From Pelagibius sp050043265 (GTDB lineage Bacteria > Pseudomonadota > Alphaproteobacteria > Kiloniellales > Kiloniellaceae): DNA of 64,000 bases. Positions 17,692 to 25,053 of the stretch are shown piece after piece. The notes under the pieces were generated by a model. That model made no database searches and had not been told where the DNA came from. It worked only from the letters and a program-made list of their open reading frames with translations. Every line of letters starts with the position of its first letter. Position 1 is the first letter of the stretch. The position numbers were made by a program, and so were the translations under genes. The stretch is from contig JBHJIR010000004.1 in NCBI GenBank assembly GCA_050043265.1, positions 62,001 through 126,000 on the forward strand, read 5' to 3'.

Positions 17692-18498
17692 ATGCGCCGG
17701 ATCACACAGAAATTCGGGCGAGGCGTCTCCCGGGGCGTCTCCCGGGGCGTCTCCCGGGGCCTCTCCCGGGGCAGCGCCCGCCGCCTTGGGGCCGCCGCCA
17801 TCGCCCTGCCTCTCCTGCTCGGCCTGCCCGCGCCGTCGGGCGCCGCTGAGGAAACCCTTCACCTGACCACCGAGCAGTACGCCCCCTTCAACTTCGATCA
17901 GAACGGCGTGGTCATCGGACTCGGCGCCGACCAGGTGCGCGAGATCATGCGGCGCAGCGGCATCGCCTTCGACATGGAACTGCTGCCGTGGTCGCGGGCC
18001 ATCGGGCTGGCGCGCGAAAGGCCGATGACCTGCGTCTTCACCACGGCGCACACCGTCGACCGCGACAACAATTTCAAATGGATCGAACCGCTGCTGGTCG
18101 AGCGCACCCTGCTGATCCGTGCCACCGGTTCCGGCGTCGAACCGGCCGACCTGGCCGACGCGACAGCCTACCGCACCGGCACCCAGACGGGCGATTATAC
18201 GGTCGAGCTGCTGCGCAACGCCGGCTTCACCCAGATCGATCTGGCGCGCGACCTCGATCTCACCCTGAAGAAGCTGCTGAGCGGCCGCGTCGACCTGATG
18301 GCCGTGTCCGAATCCTTCGTCCACCGGCTGCAGGCTGAGAACGTCCCCATCCAGGAGGTCGCCGTGCTGTTCGAACAGGTCTTCTCCATCGCCTGCTCGC
18401 CGGCCACACCCGACGGCATCGTCGACCGCCTGCAAAAGGCACTGACCGCGATGATCGCCGACGGCACCCAGGCTGAAATCCTCGCCCGCTACCGCTGA
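17692..18498 (+). CDS. family-3 periplasmic substrate-binding protein
   Basis: A 268-residue secreted protein of the SBP_bac_3 family (polar amino acid binding fold). Mature sequence begins near AEETLHLTTEQYAPFNF; the LGADQVREIMRRSGI and PWSRAIGLARERP motifs are typical of stand-alone members of this family that have no cognate ABC genes. Start 17692 follows GGAG at 8 bases. The basic region of the signal peptide is stretched by four tandem repeats (GVSR/GLSR). It is monocistronic, with no permease beside it, so it may serve a sensor such as the divergent kinase. Confidence 0.85.
   Translation: MRRITQKFGRGVSRGVSRGVSRGLSRGSARRLGAAAIALPLLLGLPAPSGAAEETLHLTTEQYAPFNFDQNGVVIGLGADQVREIMRRSGIAFDMELLPWSRAIGLARERPMTCVFTTAHTVDRDNNFKWIEPLLVERTLLIRATGSGVEPADLADATAYRTGTQTGDYTVELLRNAGFTQIDLARDLDLTLKKLLSGRVDLMAVSESFVHRLQAENVPIQEVAVLFEQVFSIACSPATPDGIVDRLQKALTAMIADGTQAEILARYR
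17722..17769 (+). repeat. four tandem 12-bp repeats in a signal-peptide region
   Basis: Four head-to-tail 12-bp units GGCGTCTCCCGG (the fourth has GGCCTCTCCCGG) encode GVSR x3 then GLSR. Because the unit is in frame, copy-number change by slippage would lengthen or shorten the positively charged N-region of the leader without breaking the gene. Confidence 0.85.
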
Positions 18499-18500
18499 TC

Positions 18501-18543
18501 CCGAAAACAAGACGGCCCCGCCGGACCAACCGGCAGGGCCGTC
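18501..18543 (-). terminator. terminator of the YeeE/YedE operon
   Basis: An inverted repeat GACGGCCC-x-GCCGG / CCGGC-x-GGGCCGTC (18511-18543) with a 5-base loop. On the minus strand it is followed by TTGTTTT, as expected for a Rho-independent terminator of the sulfur-permease genes; it may also end the converging binding-protein transcript. Confidence 0.75.
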
Positions 18544-18595
18544 GAAAGCCTGCCCCCGGGAAAGCTTGCCAGGGGCAAGTTTACGAGGGGGAAGC

Positions 18596-19204
18596 TTACG
18601 AGGGGACGTGGCGGCCCTTGGCCGGCTGTATCGCCGGCCCCCCGCGCAGACTGTCAGGCAGCAGGAAGGCGACGGCGATGAACACCGCGCCCAGCACCAG
18701 ACCGGCGATCTCGCCAGATAGGCCGGGCAGCAGCGCCGGATAGCCGGCGCCGGCGATGGCCCCCACAGTAGCCTTGCCGCCAAAAATGGAATCCAGCACG
18801 CCGGTCGTCTCGACCCAGGCGTAGGTCGCCATGTAGGCCGCGGCCCCCAGCAGCCCGCCGAGCACGAAGACAACGCCGTCCTTGCGCCCGGTCGCCGCGG
18901 CGGCCAGGCCGGTGCCCGGGCAGTAACCGGCGGCGGCGAAGCCGAGGCCGAGCAGAATGCCGCCCAGGAAGACGCCGAGATAAGCGGTCTTCACGCTGAG
19001 GTGGCCCGGGTCGATGACACCGGCCAGCAGGCCGGCGAACATCAGCAGAGACGACACGCCGATGGCCAGCAGGATGGTCTTCATCAGGTGCAGGTTGCCA
19101 AGCCGCAGCATGCCGATGATGTAGTTGGGGTTGGTGGCGCCGACACGGTCCAGCACGAAGCCGAAGGCGCCGCCGATGACGATGGCGAGGATGATCGAGG
19201 TCAT
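18596..19204 (-). CDS. YeeE/YedE-family sulfur permease subunit (second)
   Basis: A 202-residue membrane protein of the YeeE/YedE (sulfur transport, DUF395) family with about five or six membrane spans. The conserved cysteine motif GYCPGTG is present in LGFAAAGYCPGTGLAAAATG. Family members such as thiosulfate transporter TsuA use membrane cysteines to pass thiosulfate or a persulfide-type sulfur. The gene follows its partner by 3 bases; together the two halves equal one full-length YeeE. The protein ends in a short polar tail, and imperfect repeats of a TTACGAGGGG string surround the stop codon. Confidence 0.87.
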   Translation of the reverse strand: MTSIILAIVIGGAFGFVLDRVGATNPNYIIGMLRLGNLHLMKTILLAIGVSSLLMFAGLLAGVIDPGHLSVKTAYLGVFLGGILLGLGFAAAGYCPGTGLAAAATGRKDGVVFVLGGLLGAAAYMATYAWVETTGVLDSIFGGKATVGAIAGAGYPALLPGLSGEIAGLVLGAVFIAVAFLLPDSLRGGPAIQPAKGRHVPS

Positions 19205-19207
19205 GGT

Positions 19208-19768
19208 TCAGCCCTCTCTGCGGAACATAAGCAGCGCCAGCGGAATGCCGGCGAGGAAAACACCGGCGGCGAAGATGTAGCCGCTGGCCGCCGTCTGCAT
19301 CATGCCGCTCATCATGTGGCCGCTGGTGCAACCGCCAGCCAGGCGCGCCCCATACAGCACGACGAAGCCGGCAACGAAGGCCGCGAGGTAGCGCTTGCCC
19401 GGCGAGTCGCCGAAGTTGGCGCGCCACACCGGTGGCATGGCCCGCTCGCTACGCACCACGCCGCCGCGCAGCAGGGCGGAGACTGCCGCGCCCACGATCA
19501 TCGCGACGACGAAGACGAAGCTGTAGTTCAGCGGATTGGCGACTTCCTTGGCATAAGCGCCGCCGCTCTTGTTCAGGTAGGCGTTGGGGCTGGCATAGCC
19601 GCTTTTGGCATCGAGCGATTCGACCACCACCGTGGGGCTGACCGCATCCCACAGGATGCCGTCGAAGATGACGAACTGGGTCGACACGCCGATGGGCTTC
19701 ACCAGCACCACGGCGGCGAGAAACACGAGGCCGAGGGCCAGGCCTCCGAGGCGCCAGGGCAGAATCAT
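19208..19768 (-). CDS. YeeE/YedE-family sulfur permease subunit (first)
   Basis: A 186-residue YeeE/YedE-family membrane protein with the cysteine motif GARLAGGCTSGHMMSG. A loop of about 35 residues after the first helix (IFDGILWDAVSPTVVVESLDAKSGY) precedes the rest. A GAGGAGG Shine-Dalgarno lies upstream of the ATG. It is the first gene of a two-gene operon preceded by a SqrR/BigR-like operator. Split YeeE pairs are common partners of persulfide-responsive ArsR repressors in Proteobacteria, so sulfur import or export under sulfide stress is likely. Confidence 0.87.
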   Translation of the reverse strand: MILPWRLGGLALGLVFLAAVVLVKPIGVSTQFVIFDGILWDAVSPTVVVESLDAKSGYASPNAYLNKSGGAYAKEVANPLNYSFVFVVAMIVGAAVSALLRGGVVRSERAMPPVWRANFGDSPGKRYLAAFVAGFVVLYGARLAGGCTSGHMMSGMMQTAASGYIFAAGVFLAGIPLALLMFRREG

Positions 19769-19802
19769 GGGAAAACCTCCTCTTCAGGGTCGAGGGAGGT
19801 TA

Positions 19803-19826
19803 ATATATTCATATACGTGAATATAT
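19803..19826 (-). promoter_or_regulatory. SqrR/BigR-type operator upstream of the YeeE/YedE genes
   Basis: A perfect inverted repeat with 9-bp arms ATATATTCA and TGAATATAT around six bases. The core is ATTC-N8-GAAT, the pattern reported for the persulfide-sensing repressor SqrR of Rhodobacter and close to BigR sites. It is 35-58 bases upstream of the start codon, where it would block the promoter. No ArsR-family gene is in the window. Confidence 0.7.
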
Positions 19827-19885
19827 GATCTGGATCAAAAGGGCGCCCAGCCGTGGCGCCGCCGGAAAAAGCCCCGCTGGAAATA

Positions 19886-19910
19886 GCCCCGGCGGCAAGG
19901 CCGCCGGGGC
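19886..19910 (-). terminator. hairpin downstream of cbiM
   Basis: An 11-bp perfect inverted repeat GCCCCGGCGGC / GCCGCCGGGGC with a 3-base loop, 8 bases past the cbiM stop. Only a weak T-rich stretch follows (CTATTTCC on the minus strand). Confidence 0.6.
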
Positions 19911-19917
19911 CGGTCCG

Positions 19918-20604
19918 TCACGTCGCAGCGTGATGCAGGCGCTTGTAAAGCATCGGGTTGTTCTTGCCGTAGCGCGCCAGGCCCTTGGCGGCGGCCAGGG
20001 CGGCGAGATCGGCGAGCGGCTCCAGGATGATGACGGTCATGTAGGCACCGCCGAAAGAAGCAACCGAGGCCAGGTTCCCGGCGCCGAAGCCTTGCCCGTA
20101 GAACGCCCAGAAAGCGACCCAGGCGACGATGCCGCCCTGGTAGGCGGTAGAGAGCGTCAGCGCCTGCAGGTATTTGACCTCCACATAGGGCGTGTCAGAC
20201 GGAATGATTCGCTTTGCCAGAAGACTCACGGCCCACAGCGGCACGATCAGCGTGGTGACGTTGATACCGTACTGCGGCAGGTCAAAGGGAGCGAAGAAGA
20301 CACCCTGAAGCAGCAGGCCGGCCGCCAGGCCGATCGCCGCCGGTCCAGCGCCGAAGATCAGGTAGAGCGTCGATCCGAGAATCAAATGGACTTCCGAGAC
20401 GCCGACGGGATAGTGCGGCAACACCTCGAAGAATGAGAAGACCAGCAGGGTCGTGACGACGCTGCGCATCGCCAGGGCGCTAATGCCGCCGTCGCGGCGA
20501 ACCGTGTCGCGGGCCATTTTGGCGGTCAACCCGAAGGAAGCCGCCGCCGTCGCGTAGCTGAGGACGATCTTGGCACCGTCGACGATGCCGGGTTCGATAT
20601 GCAT
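19918..20604 (-). CDS. cbiM: CbiM-family cobalt transport membrane protein
   Basis: A 228-residue multi-spanning protein starting MHIEPG, the conserved N-terminal metal-binding sequence of CbiM/NikM S-components (the His near the N-terminus coordinates the metal). Other CbiM features are HYPVGVSEVHLILGSTLYLIFGAGPAAIGL. CbiN, CbiQ and CbiO are absent here, so it stands alone or uses ECF parts encoded elsewhere. A cobalamin riboswitch precedes it, giving strong independent support for a role in cobalt supply for B12 synthesis. Confidence 0.85.
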   Translation of the reverse strand: MHIEPGIVDGAKIVLSYATAAASFGLTAKMARDTVRRDGGISALAMRSVVTTLLVFSFFEVLPHYPVGVSEVHLILGSTLYLIFGAGPAAIGLAAGLLLQGVFFAPFDLPQYGINVTTLIVPLWAVSLLAKRIIPSDTPYVEVKYLQALTLSTAYQGGIVAWVAFWAFYGQGFGAGNLASVASFGGAYMTVIILEPLADLAALAAAKGLARYGKNNPMLYKRLHHAAT

Positions 20605-20672
20605 GTGTATCTCCTTTCCGCACCCACCGTGCGGGAAAGCTTAAGAATGGCGCCGTGAGGCGCCGGCTAGCG

Positions 20673-20825
20673 ATGGCAGGTCTCCTGGCTCACAGCTTGT
20701 CGCGGCACCCGACCTTCCCAGCCAAGCCGGCCAGTGGTATCGCGGGTGTCGCGCGCCGCTCACAGTTGCGGGGGCAGCCACGGCTTAGGCCCCGATTGGG
20801 TCGTCCGCACCGTGTTCCCTATTAA
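20673..20825 (-). ncRNA. cobalamin riboswitch
   Basis: Read on the minus strand, the leader contains in order: AGGGAACACGGTGCGG, the GGCTGCCCCCGCAACTGTGAGC core, ACCACTGGCC, GGGAAGGTCGGGTGCCG, and AGCCAGGAGACCTGCCA, all hallmark elements of the B12 aptamer. It ends about 70 bases before the cbiM start. Binding of adenosylcobalamin would be expected to shut off cbiM translation or transcription. Boundaries are approximate. Confidence 0.93.
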
Positions 20826-20915
20826 TCCCCTGGATTTCATCCGTCGGGGAACCATCACCTAAAAACCTATGAGAAGACGCCGCGGGCGGCAAGCAGCGTG
20901 TCGGCGCAAGGTGTC

Positions 20916-21683
20916 CTAATCCCGGTAGGACGGGTCCTTGGCGTCCAGCGTGCTTTTCAGATAGTCGAAGTGAGCCGGCGCCATGCCGTCGTCGGCGCGC
21001 CAGCCCTCGGCGGTCTTGCGCGCCAGCTCGTCGCTCATGACGTTGAGCGGCTGTCCGCTGGCATAGGCCAGCATCAGGGTCTGGGCCGCACGCTCGAAGA
21101 AATAGAGATCCTCGAAAGCCGCGGCGACGCTGTCCGCCGCAACGGTGACGCCGTGGTTGCCCATCAGCAACACGGAATGACCGTCCAGCAGTGCGGCCAG
21201 CCGCTGACCCTCCGCCGCCTCGTCGGCAATGCCGGCAAATCCCAGGTCGACGGCGACGCGGCCATGGAAGCGCGCCGTGTTCTGGTCGATCGGCTTCATC
21301 GCCGGGTCCTTCAGGCCGGCCAGCGCGGTCGCGTAGGGCGGATGGCCGTGCAGCAGCACGCGGGCGCCCGGATGGGCGCGGTGGATGGCACCGTGAATGC
21401 ACCAGGCCGAGGCGTCCGGCGGGTTCGGCCGCGTCATGGTTTCGGTGTCGTCGGCGTCGAGCAGCAGCAGGTCGCTGGCCCGCACCGCGCCGAAGTGTTT
21501 CCAGCGCGGGTTCATCAGGAAGCGCTTGCCGTCGGCCGAGACGGCGGCACTGAAGTGGTTGCCGACCGACTCGTGCCAGCCGAATTCCACGGCAAGACGG
21601 AAGGCCGCCGCCAGGTCGACGCGCAGCGCCGTCTCGCTGTTATGGTCGGCCGCCGCGATAGGGGTGGTGCCGTCGGCGCTCAC
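20916..21683 (-). CDS. class II aldolase/adducin-family protein
   Basis: A 255-residue cytoplasmic enzyme of the zinc-dependent class II aldolase/adducin family. The metal-binding HGHPP (LLHGHPPYATALAG) and the later MGNHG (VLLMGNHGVTVA) are visible, as is the N-terminal SVGNHFSAAV motif. The start is GTG at 21683 with AGGGAG upstream. It lies 12 bases after the dioxygenase gene and is co-transcribed with it. Family members cleave aldols of small phosphorylated or unphosphorylated sugars or decarboxylate; its substrate is unknown. Confidence 0.88.
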   Translation of the reverse strand: MSADGTTPIAAADHNSETALRVDLAAAFRLAVEFGWHESVGNHFSAAVSADGKRFLMNPRWKHFGAVRASDLLLLDADDTETMTRPNPPDASAWCIHGAIHRAHPGARVLLHGHPPYATALAGLKDPAMKPIDQNTARFHGRVAVDLGFAGIADEAAEGQRLAALLDGHSVLLMGNHGVTVAADSVAAAFEDLYFFERAAQTLMLAYASGQPLNVMSDELARKTAEGWRADDGMAPAHFDYLKSTLDAKDPSYRD

Positions 21684-21695
21684 GTGAACTTCTCC

Positions 21696-22826
21696 CTACT
21701 TGAAACGTCCGGCCAATACCGAGGCACGGTACGTGCTGCGCAATTCACCGCGCTCGACGTAGGTGCCGCGCAGATAGCGCTCGCCGCTGTCGGCTGTGTA
21801 AGCGGCGCGGCCATGCACCACGCGGTGGTTATCGAAGACGACGCATTCACCGGCGTTCAGGCGATAGCGCACCAGATACTTGGGCGACTGCAGCAGACGC
21901 CCGAAGCGGCAGAAGGCGGGATAGTAGTCGTCGAGAAACTTCTGCGGCAGATCGAAAACGTCGGCCAGGTGCTGGCTGATGGTAACGCCGGAGATCTCGC
22001 CGTGGTCGTCCAGCTCGATGACACGCTGACGCGCGCGGATGTCGTAGCCCTCGTGCTCCCAGTAGAAGGGAATCTCGGTCTCCGCCAGCAGCATGAAGTC
22101 CGTCGGATGGGTGCGGCGGAAATCGGTCGCCGCGGCGGCACCGTCCAGGATGAGGTTGTCGCCACCGGTCACCGAGTTGGCGCGGCAATGCAGGAACTGC
22201 ACACCCGGCGCCAGTTCTTCCGCCGGCACGTCGGTGTGCAACTCCAGTGCCTTGGCGGTGTAGGCCAGATTGATCGGATCGACATGGACGCGGACGTCGA
22301 AGTAGTCGCCGAAGAAGGTCGGCCGCACCTGGCCCAGCAGGCGTGCGGTCTCGGTGAGCCCGGCGTCGCTGTCAGGCATGTCGGTGACGATGGCCACGCC
22401 CTCCACCAGCAGGGCTTCCGCCCAGCGGCCGACCAGCGTCCGGTCGCGGACCAGCGCGGGCTGCGAGAAGCGGGCGATCTGCGGGTAATGGTCGGCGTAC
22501 CACAGACGCCGCGGCAGGTCCGCCGGGTCGAAGCGCCGCTGCCCGCCGGCATAAGGCGCCAGCCAGTCGAGGCCGTGGCGGGTCCGGTGGCCGCTGCCCT
22601 GCCAGACGATCTCCAAGGCACCCTCGGCAATGCGGGCACTGGCCGGCTGCGGCGCGCCCTCGTCGTGGAAGATGTCGTAGACCCGCTCGCGCGTCTCGCG
22701 GTCGAAGGAGGTCGGACAGTTGTCGCGCAGCCAGTAGTAATTGAAATAGCCCAGCGAGCCATCGCTCAGCGGCACCTCAAGCCCCTTCGGACCGAGGATG
22801 ATGCCACCCGTCCTGCTTCCGTCCAT
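21696..22826 (-). CDS. gamma-butyrobetaine-hydroxylase-like Fe(II)/2-oxoglutarate dioxygenase
   Basis: A 376-residue protein with the two-domain layout of gamma-butyrobetaine/trimethyllysine hydroxylases: an N-terminal DUF971-like domain (YFNYYWLRDNCPTS, about residues 27-40) and a TauD/TfdA catalytic domain. Iron ligands are His and Asp in LELHTDVP and the distal His in RVVHGRAAY. It hydroxylates a C-H bond using O2 and 2-oxoglutarate. Quaternary amines, including trimethylaminoethylphosphonate by the related TmpA, are family substrates; that the gene is 6 kb from a phosphonate island makes this worth testing, but its partner here is an aldolase, not the HD-domain TmpB. Confidence 0.88.
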   Translation of the reverse strand: MDGSRTGGIILGPKGLEVPLSDGSLGYFNYYWLRDNCPTSFDRETRERVYDIFHDEGAPQPASARIAEGALEIVWQGSGHRTRHGLDWLAPYAGGQRRFDPADLPRRLWYADHYPQIARFSQPALVRDRTLVGRWAEALLVEGVAIVTDMPDSDAGLTETARLLGQVRPTFFGDYFDVRVHVDPINLAYTAKALELHTDVPAEELAPGVQFLHCRANSVTGGDNLILDGAAAATDFRRTHPTDFMLLAETEIPFYWEHEGYDIRARQRVIELDDHGEISGVTISQHLADVFDLPQKFLDDYYPAFCRFGRLLQSPKYLVRYRLNAGECVVFDNHRVVHGRAAYTADSGERYLRGTYVERGELRSTYRASVLAGRFK

Positions 22827-22918
22827 GAGGTCCCGGCTCCTACCCGATCAGATGCCCCCGGCGATCCAACATAAGGTAACGTCACCATCACCCTTCAAGA
22901 AAGGTTGGTAAATTGGAA

Positions 22919-22945
22919 CATAATATAAGAGTATCTTATATTATG
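22919..22945. promoter_or_regulatory. perfect 27-bp dyad at the start of a lysR gene
   Basis: Two perfect 12-bp arms (CATAATATAAGA and its complement) flank a 3-base spacer. The core satisfies T-N11-A, as for LysR boxes. The right arm ends on the ATG at 22943, so binding would occlude the start region of lysR and sits about 95 bases upstream of the divergent dioxygenase operon. Confidence 0.75.
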
Positions 22946-23863
22946 ACCTCTCGACTCCCGCCACTGCGGCTGCTGACCGTGTTCGACGCCGTGCTGCGCC
23001 AGGGTGGGGTCCGACCGGCGGCCGCCACCCTCAACGTCTCCCAGCCCGCGGTCAGCCAGGCCTTGCGCCAGCTCGAGGATTTCCTCGGGGTCGCCCTGCT
23101 GGACCGCGGCACCCGCCCGGCCCGGCTGACCGAGGCCGGGCGCCTGCTGCATACGGCCACCGTCGAGGGGCTGGGGCGCATCGACGAGGCGGTGGCGGAA
23201 ATCGGCCGCCTGACCTCGGAGGCCGAGGGCTCCGTCCGCATTGCCTGCTCGGTGGGCTTTGCCACCTACTGGCTGATGCCGCGCCTCGCCGCCTTCTACG
23301 AACGTCACCCGGAAATCGCCGTCCACGTAATGACCGCCTCCTCCGGCTCGCCCGAACTGGCGGCCGGGGTCGACATCGCCCTGCGCTATGGCGACGGCCA
23401 GTGGCGCGACGGCGCGGTGACCCGGCTGTTCGCCGAGCGCATCGATCCGGTCGCCAGCCCGGCGCTGGCCGAGCGGCTGCGGGGCACGCCCGCTCCGCTG
23501 GAAGCGGCGCCGCTGATCCATGTCGAGGTGGAGGACGGGCGCTGGACCCCGTGGGACGCCTACCTGCGCTTCCTAGGCTTGCCGCCGCGCGGCAGGGCCA
23601 AGGGCCTGCGCTTCACCAACTACGTGCAGGCAACCCAGGCGGCCCTCGGCGGCCAGGGCATTGTGCTGGGATGGCGCTCGATCACCGGCGACCTGGTGGC
23701 CGAAGGGCGCCTGCGGCCGGTCATCGACCGTCCCATGCTGCCGAGCGACAGCTACTACATGGTGCGGTCGCCGCAGGCCGACGGTAAGGCCAGCGCCATC
23801 GTCAGCGACTGGCTGACGCAGGCCGCCGCCGTTCCGCCAGGGCCGCCAGGGCCGCCGGCATAG
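22943..23863 (+). CDS. LysR-family regulator (GcvA-like)
   Basis: A 306-residue LysR-type regulator. The N-terminus MTSRLPPLRLLTVFDAVLRQ is typical of GcvA/AmpR-like members, with HTH AATLNVSQPAVSQALRQLE and an effector domain starting near SVRIACSVGFATYWL. ATG 22943 fits the family N-terminus, but a TTG at 22913 has a better-placed AAGG box and would add ten residues; both remain possible. It diverges from the dioxygenase-aldolase operon with a perfect dyad in the gap, so it probably regulates that operon and itself. The C-terminus is a low-complexity Pro/Gly run (GPPGPPA). Confidence 0.9.
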   Translation: MTSRLPPLRLLTVFDAVLRQGGVRPAAATLNVSQPAVSQALRQLEDFLGVALLDRGTRPARLTEAGRLLHTATVEGLGRIDEAVAEIGRLTSEAEGSVRIACSVGFATYWLMPRLAAFYERHPEIAVHVMTASSGSPELAAGVDIALRYGDGQWRDGAVTRLFAERIDPVASPALAERLRGTPAPLEAAPLIHVEVEDGRWTPWDAYLRFLGLPPRGRAKGLRFTNYVQATQAALGGQGIVLGWRSITGDLVAEGRLRPVIDRPMLPSDSYYMVRSPQADGKASAIVSDWLTQAAAVPPGPPGPPA

Positions 23864-23903
23864 GATAATGAGGCCTGCGGCCCGTCCCCTCAGGCCGGCG
23901 GCA

Positions 23904-24482
23904 TCACAGCTGCAGGTGATGCTTGCCGATCAGCTTCACAGTCGTGGCCTGCGGGCCCATCGCACTTTCACCTTCAACGGCGACATAGCGCACTTCCTGG
24001 CCCTGCTCCAGCTTGGCAAAATCGGCATCGACCAGGCTGTTCTGGTGGAAGTAGATCTCGCGGCCGTCGGGGGTTTCGATGAAGCCGTAGCCCTCGTAAG
24101 GAAACAGGCGGGCGACCTTGCCGTGTGGCGGCACCGCGTGGGTCTTTACGCTCCCTGCTTTGCGGCGGGAATGATCCTCCAGGCGGCGGCGCGCCGCGCT
24201 GAAGGCATCGCGCAGTGCCACGTAGACGTCCTCATGAGCGTGGCGCTTGCCGGAATTGCGATCGACCATGATCTGCTTGCCGGGCACGCCGACTTCGATG
24301 CTGACATGGAAAAGGTTGCCCTTGGCGTGCTGGCGGTTGACCGCCTCGATGGTCACCCGGCAGGAGGAGATTCGCCCGTGAACCTGTACAAGCTTGGCGA
24401 GTATATCGTGGACAATTGCTACCACAGCGTCCGAGTGATCCAGATTGCGAAAAGTGATTTCCAGGGGCATTTCCAGTGTCAT
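23904..24482 (-). CDS. HPF/RaiA-cold-shock-domain fusion protein
   Basis: A 192-residue protein joining an N-terminal ribosome hibernation-factor domain (LEITFRNLDHSDAVVAIVHDILAKL to DVYVALRDAFSAARRRLEDH, about residues 8-105) to a C-terminal cold-shock OB-fold (HGKVARLFPYEGYGFIETPDGREIYFHQNSLV, with RNP1-like GYGFIE and RNP2-like YFHQ). It could bind both the ribosome decoding centre and RNA under stress. The start at 24482 is preferred over 24488 because a GGAGG directly abuts the latter but is 6 bases from the former. It stands alone, divergent from slyX. Confidence 0.88.
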   Translation of the reverse strand: MTLEMPLEITFRNLDHSDAVVAIVHDILAKLVQVHGRISSCRVTIEAVNRQHAKGNLFHVSIEVGVPGKQIMVDRNSGKRHAHEDVYVALRDAFSAARRRLEDHSRRKAGSVKTHAVPPHGKVARLFPYEGYGFIETPDGREIYFHQNSLVDADFAKLEQGQEVRYVAVEGESAMGPQATTVKLIGKHHLQL

Positions 24483-24665
24483 TGGCATCCTCCACGATAT
24501 GAAGTCTTACACGCGACGGAACTATCCTGTGTTTTTGATCTGGGGAGTGCAGTGGGACGGATCAATCCATCTTGCGTACTATCCTCTGAGACCTCTGACA
24601 ATGACACGGATCACCTGGAGAACACGGTTAATTTCCGCAAACCTAATCTGCGAAGGAGAAGCGCC

Positions 24666-24854
24666 ATGACTGTCAGCGGCGGCCGTACCCTCGACGACGT
24701 CGAGGCCCATATCGCCTACAACGAGAAAACGATCAGCGACCTCAGCGAAATGGTGGTGTCGCAGGGGCGCGAGATCGACAGGCTGAAGATAGAAATCGAG
24801 GGGCTTCGCCGGCAAATCCGGCAGATCGCTGAAGGCGAAGTCGACACGCTCTGA
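24666..24854 (+). CDS. slyX: SlyX family protein
   Basis: A 62-residue coiled-coil protein matching the SlyX family (LDDVEAHIAYNEKTISDLSEMVVSQ, then heptads REIDRLKIEIEGLRRQI). An AAGGAG Shine-Dalgarno precedes the ATG. The function of SlyX is not established. The longer open frame upstream of this start overlaps the HPF-cold-shock gene in antisense and is not coding. Confidence 0.85.
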   Translation: MTVSGGRTLDDVEAHIAYNEKTISDLSEMVVSQGREIDRLKIEIEGLRRQIRQIAEGEVDTL

Positions 24855-25053
24855 AGCGCGGGAAAGAAGGAGTCTCCCGGCCAACCGCGCGGCGGCGCAA
24901 GAGCCGGCCGGGCCCGGAAAACGGCAGCGCGCCTCCCTGCAATCAAATCACCCAGCCTAACCAACCACTTGATTTTTCTGCTGTAATTAAGGGTCTGCTA
25001 ACAAAAAAATCGTACAACACTGGGGCATCATTATCAGCAGACGGATTCCTCCA

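Noticed and set aside
17722..17769. The 12-bp tandem repeats as a CRISPR-like array.
   Set aside because: The units are contiguous without spacers and are translated in frame.
21696..22826. Calling the dioxygenase TmpA or PhnY* (phosphonate hydroxylase).
   Set aside because: The gene partner in those pathways is an HD-domain oxygenase (TmpB or PhnZ), which is absent; the neighbour is an aldolase. Kept only as a hypothesis.
23868..24665. A long plus-strand frame running into slyX.
   Set aside because: It is antisense to the HPF-cold-shock gene; the RBS and family alignment place the slyX start at 24666.
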